A stretch of DNA of 64,000 nt from Notamacropus eugenii (lineage: Eukaryota; Chordata; Mammalia; Diprotodontia; Macropodidae): NCBI RefSeq assembly GCF_028372415.1, contig NC_092879.1, positions 94,770,241-94,834,240 of the forward strand, in the 5' to 3' direction. Shown here in pieces: positions 46,240-58,744 of this stretch. Numbering within the stretch: the first letter of the stretch is position 1; each line of letters opens with the position of its first letter. The notes under the pieces were generated by a model that had not been told where the DNA came from, searched no databases, and was given only the letters and a program-made list of their open reading frames with translations. A program made the translations under genes and the position numbers.

Positions 46240-46995
46240 CCCTAAGCGCATTGTCTGTTTTCCAAATGGAGCCAGCAGGGAGGTAAAGTGAGCTGCCTGG
46301 CAAAGTGTAATAAGAGGCAGCTCAGCTCTGGAACCTGGGACTCTCTCCCTTCCCAGGTGAGAGCTCTGTGCCCACAGGCATCCTTTGTGTGACTTCCAAG
46401 AGACCAAAGGGAAGCAACTTAGGGAGAAGGGTTATGGGAAACCTAAAACCTAACAAAGACTTATATACTCCTTCCCACTCATAAGCATGGTGAGGGCTAA
46501 AAGGAAACTTGGAAGACTGGTCCGGGCTTGCTGACCGGGGAGGGAACGGGCAGCGAGGCCATTGTCTTCCCCAGCATCTTTCCCAGGAAAAACTGCCAAA
46601 GCTTTTCCCCAAATTCCCATCCTCAGCAGCAGATGAGAGAGAGCCACTGCTGGGTGCCCCCAGATGACTGGTTCCCACAGCTGCTACCCGTTCATAGTGA
46701 ACACTTGCCTTGGGGTGTTGAGACACTTTGGGAAAAGGAGAGATCGGAAGAAGGGTGAGGTGACTGAGACTTGGGAGACAAAGGATTAAGTACAACTCAG
46801 AGAGTGCAGAATTTAGAGCTAGGAAAGGGGCTAATGTTATCCTGTCCAAGCCCTCTTTTTCCTGCAGAAGAAGCAGGCCCCAGGAAAAGGCAGGTAACTT
46901 GCCCCAAGGTAGACTGGTAGGAAGCAGGGGAGCCAGGACCCAAACTCAGACCCTCTGTCTCCCCATTTGTCCCCTCAGCTACACTGCCTTTCTCT
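46240..46995 (-). repeat. Two MIR-type SINEs, antisense, upstream of SLC6A14
   Basis: 46250-46345 (TTTTCCAAATGGAGCCAGCA, worn) and 46800-46995 (AACTTGCCCCAAGGTAGACT, GGACCCAAACTCAGACCC). The DNA between them is unassigned. Confidence 0.5.
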
Positions 46996-46999
46996 CGTG

Positions 47000-48199
47000 G
47001 CAGTAGTGGGCAATCCTTTAGGACAGGGGGCTTGACTGAGCAGGGGAATAACCTGTTCCAGCTAGTAGGGGAGCTATGAGAAAGAAGTGTCCAAAGCACC
47101 ACATAGGATCTCATCTCCCCCAGCTACTGAAAAGCTGGACTTTCAATAGGGGGTCACTTCTCTGGGACACCCAAGAAGGCAAGGATATGTGATGGCAGAG
47201 GATGAGAGGTGGTGTTTTCCCATACACCTGACTAAAACCAAAATCGCCACTGCTGAGTGTGAAGGCTGAAAAATTGCCAGGCATTTGAAAGTAGCCAGTA
47301 TTTGTGACTTTGTTCGAGAAGCAAAGGAGACAAACACTCCACATAGCAATCTCCTCTCTTCTTATTTAGATTAAGTCTATGTGGTAATAGTGTGAAGTCA
47401 TGTTTTGGGGGCAGGTCTTCCAGGCATCGCTATTGGCAGTTAAAGAAAGAGGGTACCTGCCACCTTAAGCCTGAACCCAGTCCTTTGGAAGGGCCTGACC
47501 AGACCCCCGAGAGGGGACATTAGCACACCGACCTTCAAGATGTTCGACCACTTCCATGATACCCAACAATATGTGGGTTTCTGTTGTCTTACCATGAACT
47601 TCTCCCAGCACAACTCCTGTTACTTTTAACAGATGAAATGAATGGGAGTGGGGTGGGGCGGGGAGGACAGAGACACAAATCCAGACATCAGGGAACTAAA
47701 TGTGAATGGATTTGGTAGATGAAAAATTGTTTGATCAAAAGCTGTTTCTTCCATGGAAACTGGACTACGATATTCCAGGGTTCTCATGGATGTGGGCATG
47801 CTCTCCAGTGAGCAGATGACAGCCCATCCCCACTGGCCTATCCTGATCTCACCATATGGACTTTACCCAGCCCACTGTATGCAACTCTTTTCCTTGCCCT
47901 CAGCTAGCTTAACCTAGGGGTCTATTCAAGGTCCCAGGGGCTTTCCTTTCAGTCTCCTAATTGAAAATCCCTTGAAACATGTGTATTGGCTCATTGACAA
48001 AACATGGCTCCCAAGTTGAGTTCTTTGACCCCTTGGAAGCATGAGCCAGGGTGCTGATCATTACAAAGACAGTCCTGCTGCCAGTCTTCAATGTCAGGAT
48101 TCCAGATGGATTCTCCAACATCTCTAGGCCACCAGAGAAAATAATTCCCAAGTCCTCTGTTAGTAGGTAGAAAGGAAATGGTCAGTGTCTTTCTGCCTC
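47000..48199. other. Unassigned intergenic DNA
   Basis: No exon, RNA gene or repeat that I can name. Open frames are short and without sequence support. Confidence 0.4.
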
Positions 48200-49025
48200 A
48201 GTGTCACCCTCAGCTCTTCACTCACAGTCATCCCACATAACGAAGCCATTGGCAAACCTCATTGTTTCCACCTCCACAATCTCACTCAGATCCATCCCCT
48301 TCTGTCCACTCACACAGCCACCTCCCTAGCTCAGGCCCTCATCACCTCTTGCCTGGACTATTACAACAACCTCTTAATTGGCCCTCTCATGCCTCTCCCC
48401 TCTCTAATCCAGCCTTCATTTGGCTACCAAAGTGATCTTTCTAAAACCCAGGTCTAACCATGTTACTCCCCACCCCCAACCCCACTGTCTCCCTATTATC
48501 TCCAGGATCAAATGTAAAATCCTCTGTTTGGCATTTCAGGCTCTTCATAACCCATGAGAAGATGGCTACTGCCACTTTTCCAGACTGCTTCTTCACTCCC
48601 TTCCCTACCTTTGTTGACCCAAGAACACTGGCCTTTTTGATGCTCCTTACACATAGCACTCTATCCACCCTCTCTGTGCCTTTTCCCTAGCCCCCACCTG
48701 TGCCTGGAATGTTCTCCTGCTGCTTTTTAGTTTCCTTGGCATCCTTCAAGAGCCTGCTCAAATCCCACTACAACTGCTGGTGCCTGTCCCCCCAGCTGCT
48801 GATGTCTGCCCCCCCCCCAGTTGCTGGTACCTTCCTCTCTAAGGTTGCTTTCCATCTACTCAGTGTGCATGTTGCATGTACCTAGTTATTTCCAGGCTCT
48901 CTCTTCCTCTAGGATGTAAGCTCACAGAGAGCAGGGACCAAGTTTTCATCTTGCTTTGTGTCCTCAGAGCTTCTCCCAGTGCTCAGTACCAAGTAAGCCT
49001 TTACTGAGTGTGTGTTGACTGCCCG
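48200..49025 (+). repeat. L2 LINE, long 3' fragment
   Basis: TCACCTCTTGCCTGGACTAT, TACAACAACCTCTTAATTGG, CAGGCTCTTCATAACCCATG, CCCCACCTGTGCCTGGAATG, GATGTAAGCTCACAGAGAGC, ending GAGTGTGTGTTGACTGCC. The 90-codon frame at 48185-48457 belongs to it. Confidence 0.85.
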
Positions 49026-49399
49026 GTTTCACTGAAGCCCTCTTCTGACACATGGCCAGGGTACAGAGGTCAGGCTGGCTTCTTGGAGGCTCTACCAATC
49101 AAGTTCAACCTCTGGTCCTTCCAAACTGGAAAGGCTTCAAGTATGGAGTGAGCACCACATGGGGCCACCTCCGTGGCCCCTCACAACCAAGCTTGGAGAG
49201 GCTCAGCATCTGGTTTGCCTTGAGGGGCATGAATTTGGCCACCAAAGCAGCTCCTGAAGATCACCCTCCAAGTCACTGTGGCAGTCATCAGCCACCCTGG
49301 TGAAATCATTTAACCTTGAGCTGGTAAAGAAAAGCATTTCCCTTTAAGGCTTCTTCTGCCTCTAAAAGGTCATGTGTTTCAATGACCATTGGAGACAGA

Positions 49400-49610
49400 A
49401 TGAATTGAAGATGTAGAGCTCAAGGGATCTTCGAGGTCTTTACGAAGGGAATAGAGAAGGTGTCTTGTCCAACTCCATGTACAGATGAGGAAACTGAGGC
49501 TTAGACAGAGAAACTGAAGCGAAGTGATTTCCCCAAACCACACAGCAGCATCAAGGTCAAGATTGGCCAGAAGGTCAAAGCTCTTCATTTGGTTTCCTAA
49601 TTCCATGTGA
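49400..49610 (-). repeat. MIR-type SINE, antisense
   Basis: TACAGATGAGGAAACTGAGG and AAGTGATTTCCCCAAACCAC. Confidence 0.7.
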
Positions 49611-49748
49611 ATATGTGATCTTATAGTGACCACAGCGGAATCTATAGCCTTAGAAGGCCCTAGGGATTGGGCCAAAGAAGGGAAGAAAAAAAGACAAGGG
49701 GAAAGAGAAGGAAAAAAACTAGCTCCTTGTTAGGAGAAAAAGGAATAG

Positions 49749-49785
49749 CAGGGGTGGGGAACATGTGGCAGATTCCCCATCCCTG
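49749..49785. repeat. Possible tiny hAT-type inverted repeat
   Basis: CAGGGGTGGGGAAC at 49749-49762 and ATTCCCCATCCCTG at 49772-49785 are inverted with 12 of 14 matches, like ends of Charlie-type hAT elements. Only 37 bases in all and no 8-bp duplication seen. Confidence 0.3.
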
Positions 49786-50739
49786 GACAACAGTAATAAG
49801 GAAACAGGTAGCAGCCTGGAAAATCCTGTACACACGTGGCATTTCTGGTGTTTCACAGGAGCCTGATGCTCCATATCCTGGGCTAGTCATAAGCTTAACA
49901 GAAAGAATGACCTCACATGGCTTGGCTGCACCCACTCCTCCTTTGCCTATGGAACCCTTGTCTGTTTCAAGACATGGGAAAGGCCTCAGTGAGATTGAAG
50001 AAGTCTTTTCTATCCCCACATGACTCAACTGTGTCCTTCTTGGCCGACTTCCTGATGGCTTGCAGAGTGGACCACTTACAAAGAGTCACCTGCTAGAGGT
50101 CTCACAAAGTCATTGTACATTTAATATCCACTAGTCAGTTCCTTCCGCAGCCTAGATTTCAGCCCTTCTGTGCTGGAGATAAAAAGAGAATGGCAACGAG
50201 ATCTACTGTATACATAACCTTGGCCAACTTTGAATGAAGGTAGGATGAAGCTTAATTCATGAGTGTAGGAGTGGGGTGGGGTGGGAATGGGAGACCTGAG
50301 ATAACTGAAAGGAGAAAATTCTTACAATTCAGCCTTTTAAATGCCCTGCTATAGGCACATGTGGACTGCCATCCCTTAAAACTATACCCAGTGTCACCAG
50401 GGGAGACTTTTGTGGAATAGCTCCATTTGGTCCACAGGGTGAATGATTGCCTTGGGGTTTGCCTTTGAAAGAGGAAGCTCACTTTTAGTGATGTCATCAT
50501 TCTGAACCCCGCCTACCAGAATCCTTTGGAAAGATGGAACCGCTTGTTTGGGAGCGATGGTGTTGATTTACACTGGAGATGGCTCCCACACATTTTTAAA
50601 TGTCTTCCTCAAATGAAAGACAATGACACTGAGGACCTCAATGTGGTCTAAGTGGGATAATCCCAAGGGTTCTAAATTAGAGGACAAGACTTCAAATCCT
50701 GGGAATGGGAGTGGAATATGGGAGATGGTGATGGCAGGC

Positions 50740-51940
50740 TGTACAAAAAGTACTGGCTTTAGGAGCCAAGAAGCAAAGTTTATGTTCTTACTCTGTGGCT
50801 TGCCAGCTGTGTGACCTTGGCTAACTACTTGCCCTCTCTGAGTACTGATTTCCTCATCTGCAAATGGGGGGTTGTGGTGGAGGGAAAATAGGTGGCCTCA
50901 GCAGTCCCTTTCAGCTATAGGTCTTTGATCTTATGACCCCTAAGTGCTTTCAAGGGCTGTAAATGTGGGCACAAGCAATTCAAGGGTCTCTCAAATCTCT
51001 GTCATCAAATCACTGGCCACATGAAATGCAACTTCTCTCAATTCACCCTTTCTATATTTCCCATGTCCTTTAGTTCCATGCTAACTTTGACCCCATACAC
51101 GCCGGCGCATCTCTTCCCTCCATGCTTTTGTCCAGGCTCTAGTCCATGCTTGGAATGCTTGCTGTCTGCACCTCTGCACTTGGAATTCCTAGCTCTCTTC
51201 TCCGAACATCCCTTACTAGAGGTCTCTGTGAGGATGCCTGAGTGTTGGTGCCCCTAATTACTTCGAATTTTCTTTCATGTATCTGTTGTTCCTCCCCTAA
51301 ATGTTGGCTCCCCAGGGGCTTGGATTATCGTGACATACAGTACACATTAGATGCTTAATCAGTGCGTGTTGAACAAAATTTAAATACAATCTGGTATGGT
51401 ACAGAAAATTTCCAGTCCACTTCTCTCAACACAATCATGTTGAGGGGGGCAAATCAGCTGATAAAGCTTTCAAAGGCGTGTTTGTCATGGATGACAATGT
51501 TATTGGATAGCATCTTCCGCAAAAAGGGTTTTTAAGCATCCTACACACGCAATGACAGTGACACTGAGAAACTGGAGTGTGGTACTATTGGGTTTAGAGC
51601 CAGAGGGTCTAAGTTCAAATTCTGACCCTGAAGTTTCCTAGCATTACCTCCTAGAACAAAACTCTTCCCCTCTCTACCTCAGTTTCCTTATCTGCAAAAT
51701 GGGAGTGAGGTTGTCAGATGATCTCTCTGGTTTCTTCTGGCTTTCATATTTGAGGAATTAGGGAATTATCCCACTGAAGTAAAAAAAAAAGCTACAGAAG
51801 TTGGAAAATCTAGAACTCCTTCTAGTTCTATTACTAACTAGTTGTGTGACCCTGGGCAAGTCCATTTCCCTGTCTGAGCTTTAGTTTCCTCACCGGTAAA
51901 ATGAAGCTGAGTGAGGTTCCTGGCCAACTCTACAGCCTGT
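50740..51940 (+). repeat. Run of MIR and L2 fragments
   Basis: MIR at 50740-50930 (GCCAGCTGTGTGACCTTGGC), L2 at 51010-51375 (CCATGCTTGGAATGCTTGCT, AGATGCTTAATCAGTGCGTG), MIR at 51570-51765 (CTCAGTTTCCTTATCTGCAA), MIR at 51800-51940 (CTAGTTGTGTGACCCTGGGC). Confidence 0.65.
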
Positions 51941-52599
51941 GAAAGTCTCTGCTTTTTCTTCTTTACCTTTCTCCTTCTCCCTTCCCCTTCTGTCAAGTAC
52001 CAAGCAAACAATCATTAATATCCTCCCTTCCAGGACCCGCCTAGCTAACCACTTAACACCTGCTTGCTATCTCAGTCCACAAGCTCTGGAATTCGGGGAC
52101 AGTGGAGAAGGAGTTCTGGGCTTATCCACTTGGAAAGGTGTCTTGTGACTTACCTACCCATCTACTTGCCTTCAGTGAAAACTGAGCTCAGAAAACTTGT
52201 AGCTTAGGCAGGAGCACCTAGGAAATGAGGAAGCTGCCCACTTGGGGCAGGCCACCATCTTGGGGCAGGTCCTGGTGGCCAGCCACAAAGCCGATCTGCT
52301 ACCATACTCACCCCTACTACCTAATATTACCTTCTCAGTGGCTAAGTTGTTGTTGTCGAGTGAGGCTGGGCACCCTGAGTAGCTGGAAATTATGCAATAT
52401 CCGCCAGGGGAGGCTACATTGGGATTATAACCTGACTCACTTGTTTGTGTTGTTGGTGTCTGGAAGTAAAAGGGAACGGTGTCTTTAACACTTGCTTGTA
52501 AAGTGTTGTCAAAAAAATGTAGGAAATCATCTAAAAAGACCACACATTTCTATAACACCTTTTGTCCCTAAGAGTTTTTAGTGATCACAGTGTCTCCCT

Positions 52600-53060
52600 C
52601 TAGGAAGGTCAGTATGGAAGACTTATGTTATATATGGAAGTTAACTTCTACCTGGGTCATTTACTGATTCTATGACCTTGGGCAAGTCGGGCAGCTAGGG
52701 AGTGCTGCAGTGAATAGAGGGCCAGGCTGGGAGTTGAGGACTTAGCTCACTGGGTTCAAATCTGACCTCAGATTCTTACTAACTGTGTGACTCTAGGCAA
52801 GTCACTAAACCCTGTTTGCCTCACTTCCTTCTTCTGTAAAAAGTACTAGAAAAGGAAATGTATCTTTGCTGAGAACACATCACATGGGGTCATGAAGAGT
52901 CTGGAAATGACTGAACAGCAAGTGACATCACCTGTCTGAGCCTTGGATTCCTCAGCTCTAAATTAGGATCAGAATCCCTATAGCCCTTGCCTCAGAGGAC
53001 TTAGGATTAAATGAGATCTTGGACATAGAGAGCTTTATAAACCTTAGAGAGACTAGGCAA
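52600..53060 (+). mobile_element. MIR-type SINE with a MAR1-type SINE inserted at about 52688-52922
   Basis: The outer MIR breaks after ATGACCTTGGGCAAGTC and resumes at ACATCACCTGTCTGAGCCTT. The inner element starts GGGCAGCTAGGGAGTGCTGC and ends GGAAATGACTGAACAG. CAAGT on both sides looks like a short target-site duplication. The insertion post-dates the MIR. Confidence 0.75.
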
Positions 53061-53089
53061 AGAATGACATCAGAAATACCCTGATGACA

Positions 53090-53215
53090 ATGGCAGCAGG
53101 ATGGTGGTGCTGGGGATGATGACAACAAAGTGACGACAAGGATGGCGACAATGAAAATGATGATGACGGGGATGGTGGCGACGATGATGATGGTGACAGG
53201 GATGGTGATGATGAT
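53090..53215 (+). repeat. GATGRC-type degenerate minisatellite
   Basis: About 125 bases built from GATGGTGAC, GATGACGA and GATGATG words, purine-biased, next to the tail of an antisense MIR at 53216-53295. Confidence 0.8.
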
Positions 53216-53389
53216 GTTTCCTTACATGACTTTATTGGAGCCTCAGGACAACCCTGTGAGGTAGACACTACAGGCATTATTGTCCCATTTTGCGGCATTT
53301 GTTTTTCTTAGTGATGGTTTTCACTTTGACACTTGTAGTTTCTGGATATATCCACCACCACTACCTTGTAACAAACCAACATCTCTTCA

Positions 53390-53475
53390 ATGCAATCCAA
53401 GGAGCATTTATTAAATGCCTATTATGTTTGAACCATTATTCCAGGTTCCCTATGATGAAACAGTCCCTGCCCTCT
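53390..53475 (+). repeat. Interspersed repeat, GGAGCATTTATTAAATGCCTA type
   Basis: Same order as the copy at 9885: TTTATTAAATGCCTATTATG, then CAGTCCCTGCCCTCTGATGA. Family not assigned. Confidence 0.5.
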
Positions 53476-54929
53476 GATGATTTCACTTGATGGTGTGTGC
53501 ACTATTCTGTACCCATAGTGCCCCACCTGTAAAGAGAAGGGGGGGATGAAAAGTGGTAATTACAGTTACTCAGTGTTTAACTTCTATTATCCTCCCTTCA
53601 CACGTGAAGGAGGTTCACGAACAATGAAATGACCCTCCGGTGCTGCCATGGCTGATAAATGGTACTTCTGAACCCATACCTTCCAGGTGCCAAGGCTGGC
53701 ATGCTGTCCACTGCACCATCTTTTGCCTCTCACTTTGAAAACTGCATAGATCCATACTGACACAGAGCTGTAGAGTACTGGGTGGGATGGCACATAGTAG
53801 GACTGCTATGGAACCAGGAATAAAACTGTAGTTTCTTGGCAAGATTTTAGCTCCCAATCCAGTCAGCAAGTCCTAGAAATCTCTTTGCAGTTGAGCAAAC
53901 CTCTATCCCCAGAAGCAGAAGCAGCCCCTTGGAAGGCAGGCAGTGGGCAGGCCCACTGTCAGGCCTCCTAAATTGTGGTCACTTGGGAGCTCTCCCCCTA
54001 TCACACTCCCCACCTGAGGTTGTAGGGAGGCTGCTTGCCTCCAAACAGCATGCCCTCTAGTCCACGGATGTCCCTTCCACTTCTCCTGGGGTAGCAGAAG
54101 GCACACACAGTCAGCCAGTTACAAGGAAAAACAATAATCATGTGCAGACATTTCCTTCCCTTACAAATTATAAGACACATTAGGTCAATTGCAGGTAAAC
54201 AATCCCATTATTTAAATTAGCTGGCAGCAGCTGACTCAGAGCACAGGCTGCTGATCTGGCTCTGGCTCCCACCTTTTGGCCCCAATCCTGGGATTCCTCT
54301 GGTCTTCCATGCTGACCTCCAGGGCCTGGCCCCACCCTGGAGCTTCCCTCTCCTTTGCCTCCCAAATGCTGCCTTGTTGGGTGGGCTTCCTATCCCCAAG
54401 ATCCCTCTCAGCATCTCTTTAGCAAATCCTCTTCTCTGGCTCCTTCCTGCTAGCTTTTCATTCTACAGGACCACCCAGTTTCCTTCTGATCAGATCTGCA
54501 CTTCTCAACTTCACTAAAGTCCAGCTCACTGGCTTGTCACCAGAGCTTTTGGATTTTCTTTCATTTGTAAGTTGCACCTTTCCTTTTCCAAGAAGAGCAT
54601 TCCCAGTGAGACCTATCACACAGCCTTGCCTGTCAAACAATTCTTACTCAGTGTGAAACATTAGAATATCTGAAACCCAGTTTACACTGTGATTAATCCT
54701 GACCCACACAGATAGGTACCTCCTCTTTCCACAGCTGACAAACAATAGGCAAGCTGGATGCCAACCCCTGGCTGGGCAAGTATGCCCAGCTCAGAGTAGA
54801 AGGCTTGGCACGGGACCCGATGGGTTATCAGAAGTTCCTCTAGACCACATAAGACCAGGGAAATCCCAACACCACTTTTTAACAAGGACATCCGCCTAAG
54901 CTAGAGACTTTGTAGACAGTTAATAGAGT
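53476..54929. other. Unassigned intergenic DNA
   Basis: No gene or clear repeat seen; minus-strand frames near 54180-54414 and 53587-53869 are composition-driven and have no match. Confidence 0.35.
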
Positions 54930-55162
54930 ATAGACAGCAGATAGAATGCCAATCCTGGAGTCAGGAAGATCTGAGTTCAAATTTGGCCTCAAATACTTCC
55001 TGGCTGTGTGACCCTAGGCAAGTCAGTTAACCCTGTTTGTCTCAGTTTTCTCCTCTGTAAAAGGAACTGGAGAAGGAAATGGCAAACCAATTCAGTATCT
55101 TTGCCAAGAAAATCCCACATGGGGTCACAAAGAGTTGGACATGACTCAACAACAACAACAAA
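54930..55162 (+). mobile_element. MAR1-type CORE-SINE
   Basis: AATCCTGGAGTCAGGAAGAT, CTGGCTGTGTGACCCTAGGC, ATGGGGTCACAAAGAGTTGG, ending GACTCAACAACAACAACA. Confidence 0.9.
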
Positions 55163-55423
55163 CCTTTCCTTTCAAAGGCCTTCTCTGTATTGTCCAGAAG
55201 CCAGGGACAGAGTAGCACCAGGCAATAGATTACAGTGAGTTTTCAGTGAAGTGACTGAATAGCAACAATAAACCCCAGCAAGTACCTCTGCTTCAGGGAC
55301 AGGGAAGTAGTGGAATTCCATTTCTTAGGTGGCAGGTGCCCCCTCTGACCTTGTATCTCTAGCACCGAGCACAGGCCTTGGACAGAGGAGGCATTTAAAA
55401 ATGCCTATAGTATTGGATTGAAA

Positions 55424-55945
55424 AGAAGTGTTTGCTCACTTTTTGTGACAGCGAAGAACTGGAAATCCAGGAGCTACTCATCAGCTGGGATAGAGCTAAA
55501 TCACCTGGGGTTCTCTCCTGTCATGGAGTCCAACTGACCATGCTGTAAGAAACCATCAGAATGAAGTAAGCTGAGCCAGGAAAAGAATATGTCCAATGAC
55601 CATAACGATGTAAATCAAATGAACAACGGAAGGTTGTGAAATGACAATGAGCAAGCTTGGTCCTCTCACAAAGATATGGGAGGCCATTTCTCCCCACTTC
55701 TTGGAAGATGCTGAGGTGGGGGGGTGGGATGGGAGGGACTTCTGTATGGATGGAACACAGCGCAGACTGAGATTTTGGCAATATATTGATTGGTTTTGCT
55801 GATTGTTTTATTTTTCTTAAAAAAATTTTTCATAAGGGAGGACTTTCTAGACAGGTGGGAGGGAATTAAGAGAATTAATAGAGAAATTCAGGCGATATAC
55901 AAACAAAATATGTCAATACAATTTATTTTAAAATAAAATAAATGC
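55424..55945 (+). mobile_element. L1 3' end
   Basis: GTGACAGCGAAGAACTGGAA, GAATGAAGTAAGCTGAGCCA, GATGTAAATCAAATGAACAA and a TTTTATTTTTCTTAAAAAAAT stretch before an A/T-rich end. No ORF2 domain left. Confidence 0.75.
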
Positions 55946-56054
55946 CAAGAGGAGATCTGGTTATTGATTTGTGAAAACATGACAAGATATGGTCATTCAG
56001 AAACATTTATCAACTTCCATTTTGCTTTTTGAGACGAGAGGCTGAACCATAACT

Positions 56055-56103
56055 TGAACTGAATATATATATATATATGTACGTATGTACGTATGTATGT
56101 ACA
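56055..56103 (+). repeat. (TA)n/(TATG)n microsatellite
   Basis: ATATATATATATATG running into GTACGTATGTACGTATG. Confidence 0.95.
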
Positions 56104-56111
56104 ATCTTGAT

Positions 56112-56320
56112 GGGGCAGTTAGGTGGTACAGTGGATAAAGCACCAGGCCTAGAGTTAGAAAGCTCTGAGTTCAAATATGGCCTCAGACACTTTCTAACTG
56201 TGTGACCCTGGGGAAGTCACTTAAACCCTATTGGCCTTAGTTCCTTATCTGTAAAATGAGGACACACTGGAGGAGGAAATGGCAAACCATCCCAGTATCT
56301 TTGCCAACAACAATATCTTG
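56112..56320 (+). mobile_element. MAR1-type CORE-SINE, 3'-truncated
   Basis: TGGGGCAGTTAGGTGGTACA, CAGTGGATAAAGCACCAGGC, CTAACTGTGTGACCCTGGGG, breaks off at CAGTATCTTTGCCAACAAC. Confidence 0.85.
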
Positions 56321-56479
56321 GTAACTTTCCTTAATATGACCAGTTTTGTTCAGATGTGCCAAGTCCTTCTAAAGTGAACCTGAGATGAGCAGACAAATGT
56401 AAAATGATGAGAAGCTCTTGCTTTGTTTGGCCCATTATTTGGTAATTAACAGAGTGGGAAGGTCCTACCATATTTATAC

Positions 56480-56690
56480 CCCTGGCAATCACTTAGTGCT
56501 CACAGGATCCTAAATTTAGAGCCGAAGGGGATCTCAGGGGTGACTTGTACAATCCCCTCCCAATTTTGAGGGCCAGAGGAATAAAGTGACTTGCCCAGGG
56601 ACATACTGCTAGTCAGTAGCAGAACCAGGTTTTAAACCTTGTTGTCCTCTGTCTCCAAATGGAATGTTCTTCCAACTGCCCCATACTGCC
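56480..56690 (-). repeat. MIR-type SINE, antisense
   Basis: GAATAAAGTGACTTGCCCAG and AGCAGAACCAGGTTTTAAAC. Confidence 0.65.
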
Positions 56691-57019
56691 TTTCACTTTG
56701 CTAAGAAAAATACCTGATGGATGGTGGGATTTTCAAATATAAACACAACGCTTAATAAGTCAACTCACCAGGAGAAGACAGATGAGATTAGAGCAGCCTT
56801 TGAAAAGTAGGATGTCTAGCCTAATGCCAGTGGTTCTGAAGTGTTTGTTATCTGTTCCTCTATCCATAGTCAGGCAATAACTTCTTTCATAAGGTTGAGC
56901 ATGAATGCTTATCCTTGGGTCCTTATCTGTAAGCCTTGCTGAGAGATATCGAAAAGGGCCCCACAGTTATCTGAAGGCAGCTGACCTTTCACAATCGGAA
57001 GGTAGAGAGGCCTCAAGAA

Positions 57020-57300
57020 GTATAGTTATGTATATATATGTGTGTGTGTCTGTATGTGTATAGGTAAGTGTGTGTGTATATATGTGTGTGTGTATAGCTA
57101 TTACTTCCTGATTACTCCCCTCCAGCAGAGCAGAAAGTCTAAACAAATAAGTTAACTTAAGCAACACAAATCAATACATTCTTTACTGTTAGTATTATCC
57201 CAGTTTCATAGGCGAGGCTCAGAGAGATTAAATTATTTGCTTGTGGTCACACAGCACACTGGACTCCAAGGCAAGCTTTCTCCTCCACAATACCTGACTC
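57020..57300. repeat. (TG)n tract and antisense MIR fragment
   Basis: TATG/TGTG tract at 57020-57100; MIR complement at 57185-57290 (GGCTCAGAGAGATTAAATTA, GTCACACAGCACACTGGACT). Confidence 0.65.
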
Positions 57301-57398
57301 TATATTACCGTACATACCCTGAAATCTGCCTGAAATCTACTTACCACCATCAGAAAACTGGCACAATAGGATCTGGTGTCTGGGGAGCAGAGATTGTA

Positions 57399-57660
57399 GG
57401 GGCAACTAGGTGGCTCAGTGGATAGAGTGCTGAGCCTGAAGACAGGAAGAGTTCTTTTCCTGAGTTTAAATCTGGTCTCAGACACTTCCTAGCTGGGTGG
57501 TCCTGGGCAAGTCACTTCACCCTGTTTGTCTCAGTTTCCTCATCCGTAAAAGAAATTGGAGAAGGGAATGGCAAACCACTCCAGTATCTTTGCCGAGAAA
57601 AGCCCAAATAGGGTCACAAAGAGTGGGATACGAAGGAAAACTGACTGAACAACAATGACA
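57399..57660 (+). mobile_element. MAR1-type CORE-SINE with a small internal insertion
   Basis: GGGGCAACTAGGTGGCTCAG, GTGGATAGAGTGCTGAGCCT, GGCAAACCACTCCAGTATCT, CTGACTGAACAACAATGACA. About 10 extra bases sit near 57450. Confidence 0.9.
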
Positions 57661-57661
57661 G

Positions 57662-58120
57662 TAATGATTGTGATGGGATATTATTGTGCTATAAGAAATG
57701 ACAAAGCATGGGATGGCTTCAGAGAAACTTGGGAAGAATTTGTTGAATCGATGGCAAAGTGAAGTAGGCAGAGGCAGGAGAACATTGTAAGGATTATCAA
57801 CTGTGAAAGATGTAGCTACCCTGATTAAGATAATGATCGAAGACCATTCCAAAGGGCCCATGATGAAAAATGCTATTCAGAGAGCTGATGGAGTCTGTGT
57901 TCAGACTGGAGCATGCTTTCATCATGTTCTTTATTTTTCTTGTTTGCATGTGTACATTTTTTTTGCAATGTGGCTAATATGGAAATTGTGTTTTGCATGA
58001 CTTCACATGTGTAATTAATACACTACTTGCCTTCTCAAGGGGCAGGCAGAAGGGAGGGAATTTGAGACTCAAAATTTTTTAAAATTTCTATTAAATTTTT
58101 CAAAATGGAATTGGGAGATA
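57662..58120 (+). mobile_element. L1 3' end
   Basis: GTGATGGGATATTATTGTGC, GGATGGCTTCAGAGAAACTT, GAAGTAGGCAGAGGCAGGAG, TCATGTTCTTTATTTTTCTT, GGGAATTTGAGACTCAAAAT. Typical marsupial L1 3' UTR, 5'-truncated, beginning right at the MAR1 end. Confidence 0.85.
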
Positions 58121-58744
58121 CTTAATGAAACAAAAAAAACATATATTTTAAAATGTTGGTTTATTGATTTCTGTTGGATTATGTGCCAGGCACTGTGATA
58201 GGCTGTGGGGACATAGAGTCAGGAAGGACACTGTGCCTGGCCTAAGGGGGTTTTCATCCACTCTCCAAACAAGGCTTTGCCTCACACACCACAATACTGC
58301 CAGGTGCCATGAGGCGAGAAGGGCATTAACGCTCGACGGTGGCACCCAGGAGCATGAGGGAACATGGCTGGCACAAAAGGATGCTCTGGGACTAAGGTGG
58401 AATAAGGAGGGAGGGAATCCCAGGAGGCCATTGTGGAGGAAGCCTTGGGTTTGTATGGCTCCCAGAATTTGCATCTCACACCAAGCAGGTGAAGTAGGGG
58501 CTATCCCCTCCTTATTTTACACATGAGGCCACTGAGGCTAACGACAAGGCATTCCTTTCGGGGCCAGTGCCCTGCTGCCCTACTTTTCTGCACAAGGGAG
58601 AGTGAGTATATTCAGCGAGCTCTCACAGCAGAAGTACCTGGCTCCTGTGGCCTCTCCTGATAGGCTAGCTTCTCTTAGACCTTCCCTTTGAAGGAAGCTG
58701 CCTGGGCCAAGTATGGCTTCAGTCTCTCGGGGCTGCAGGTGCCC

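Noticed and set aside
48185-48690. Two overlapping frames read as small genes
   Set aside because: The sequence is L2 repeat text.
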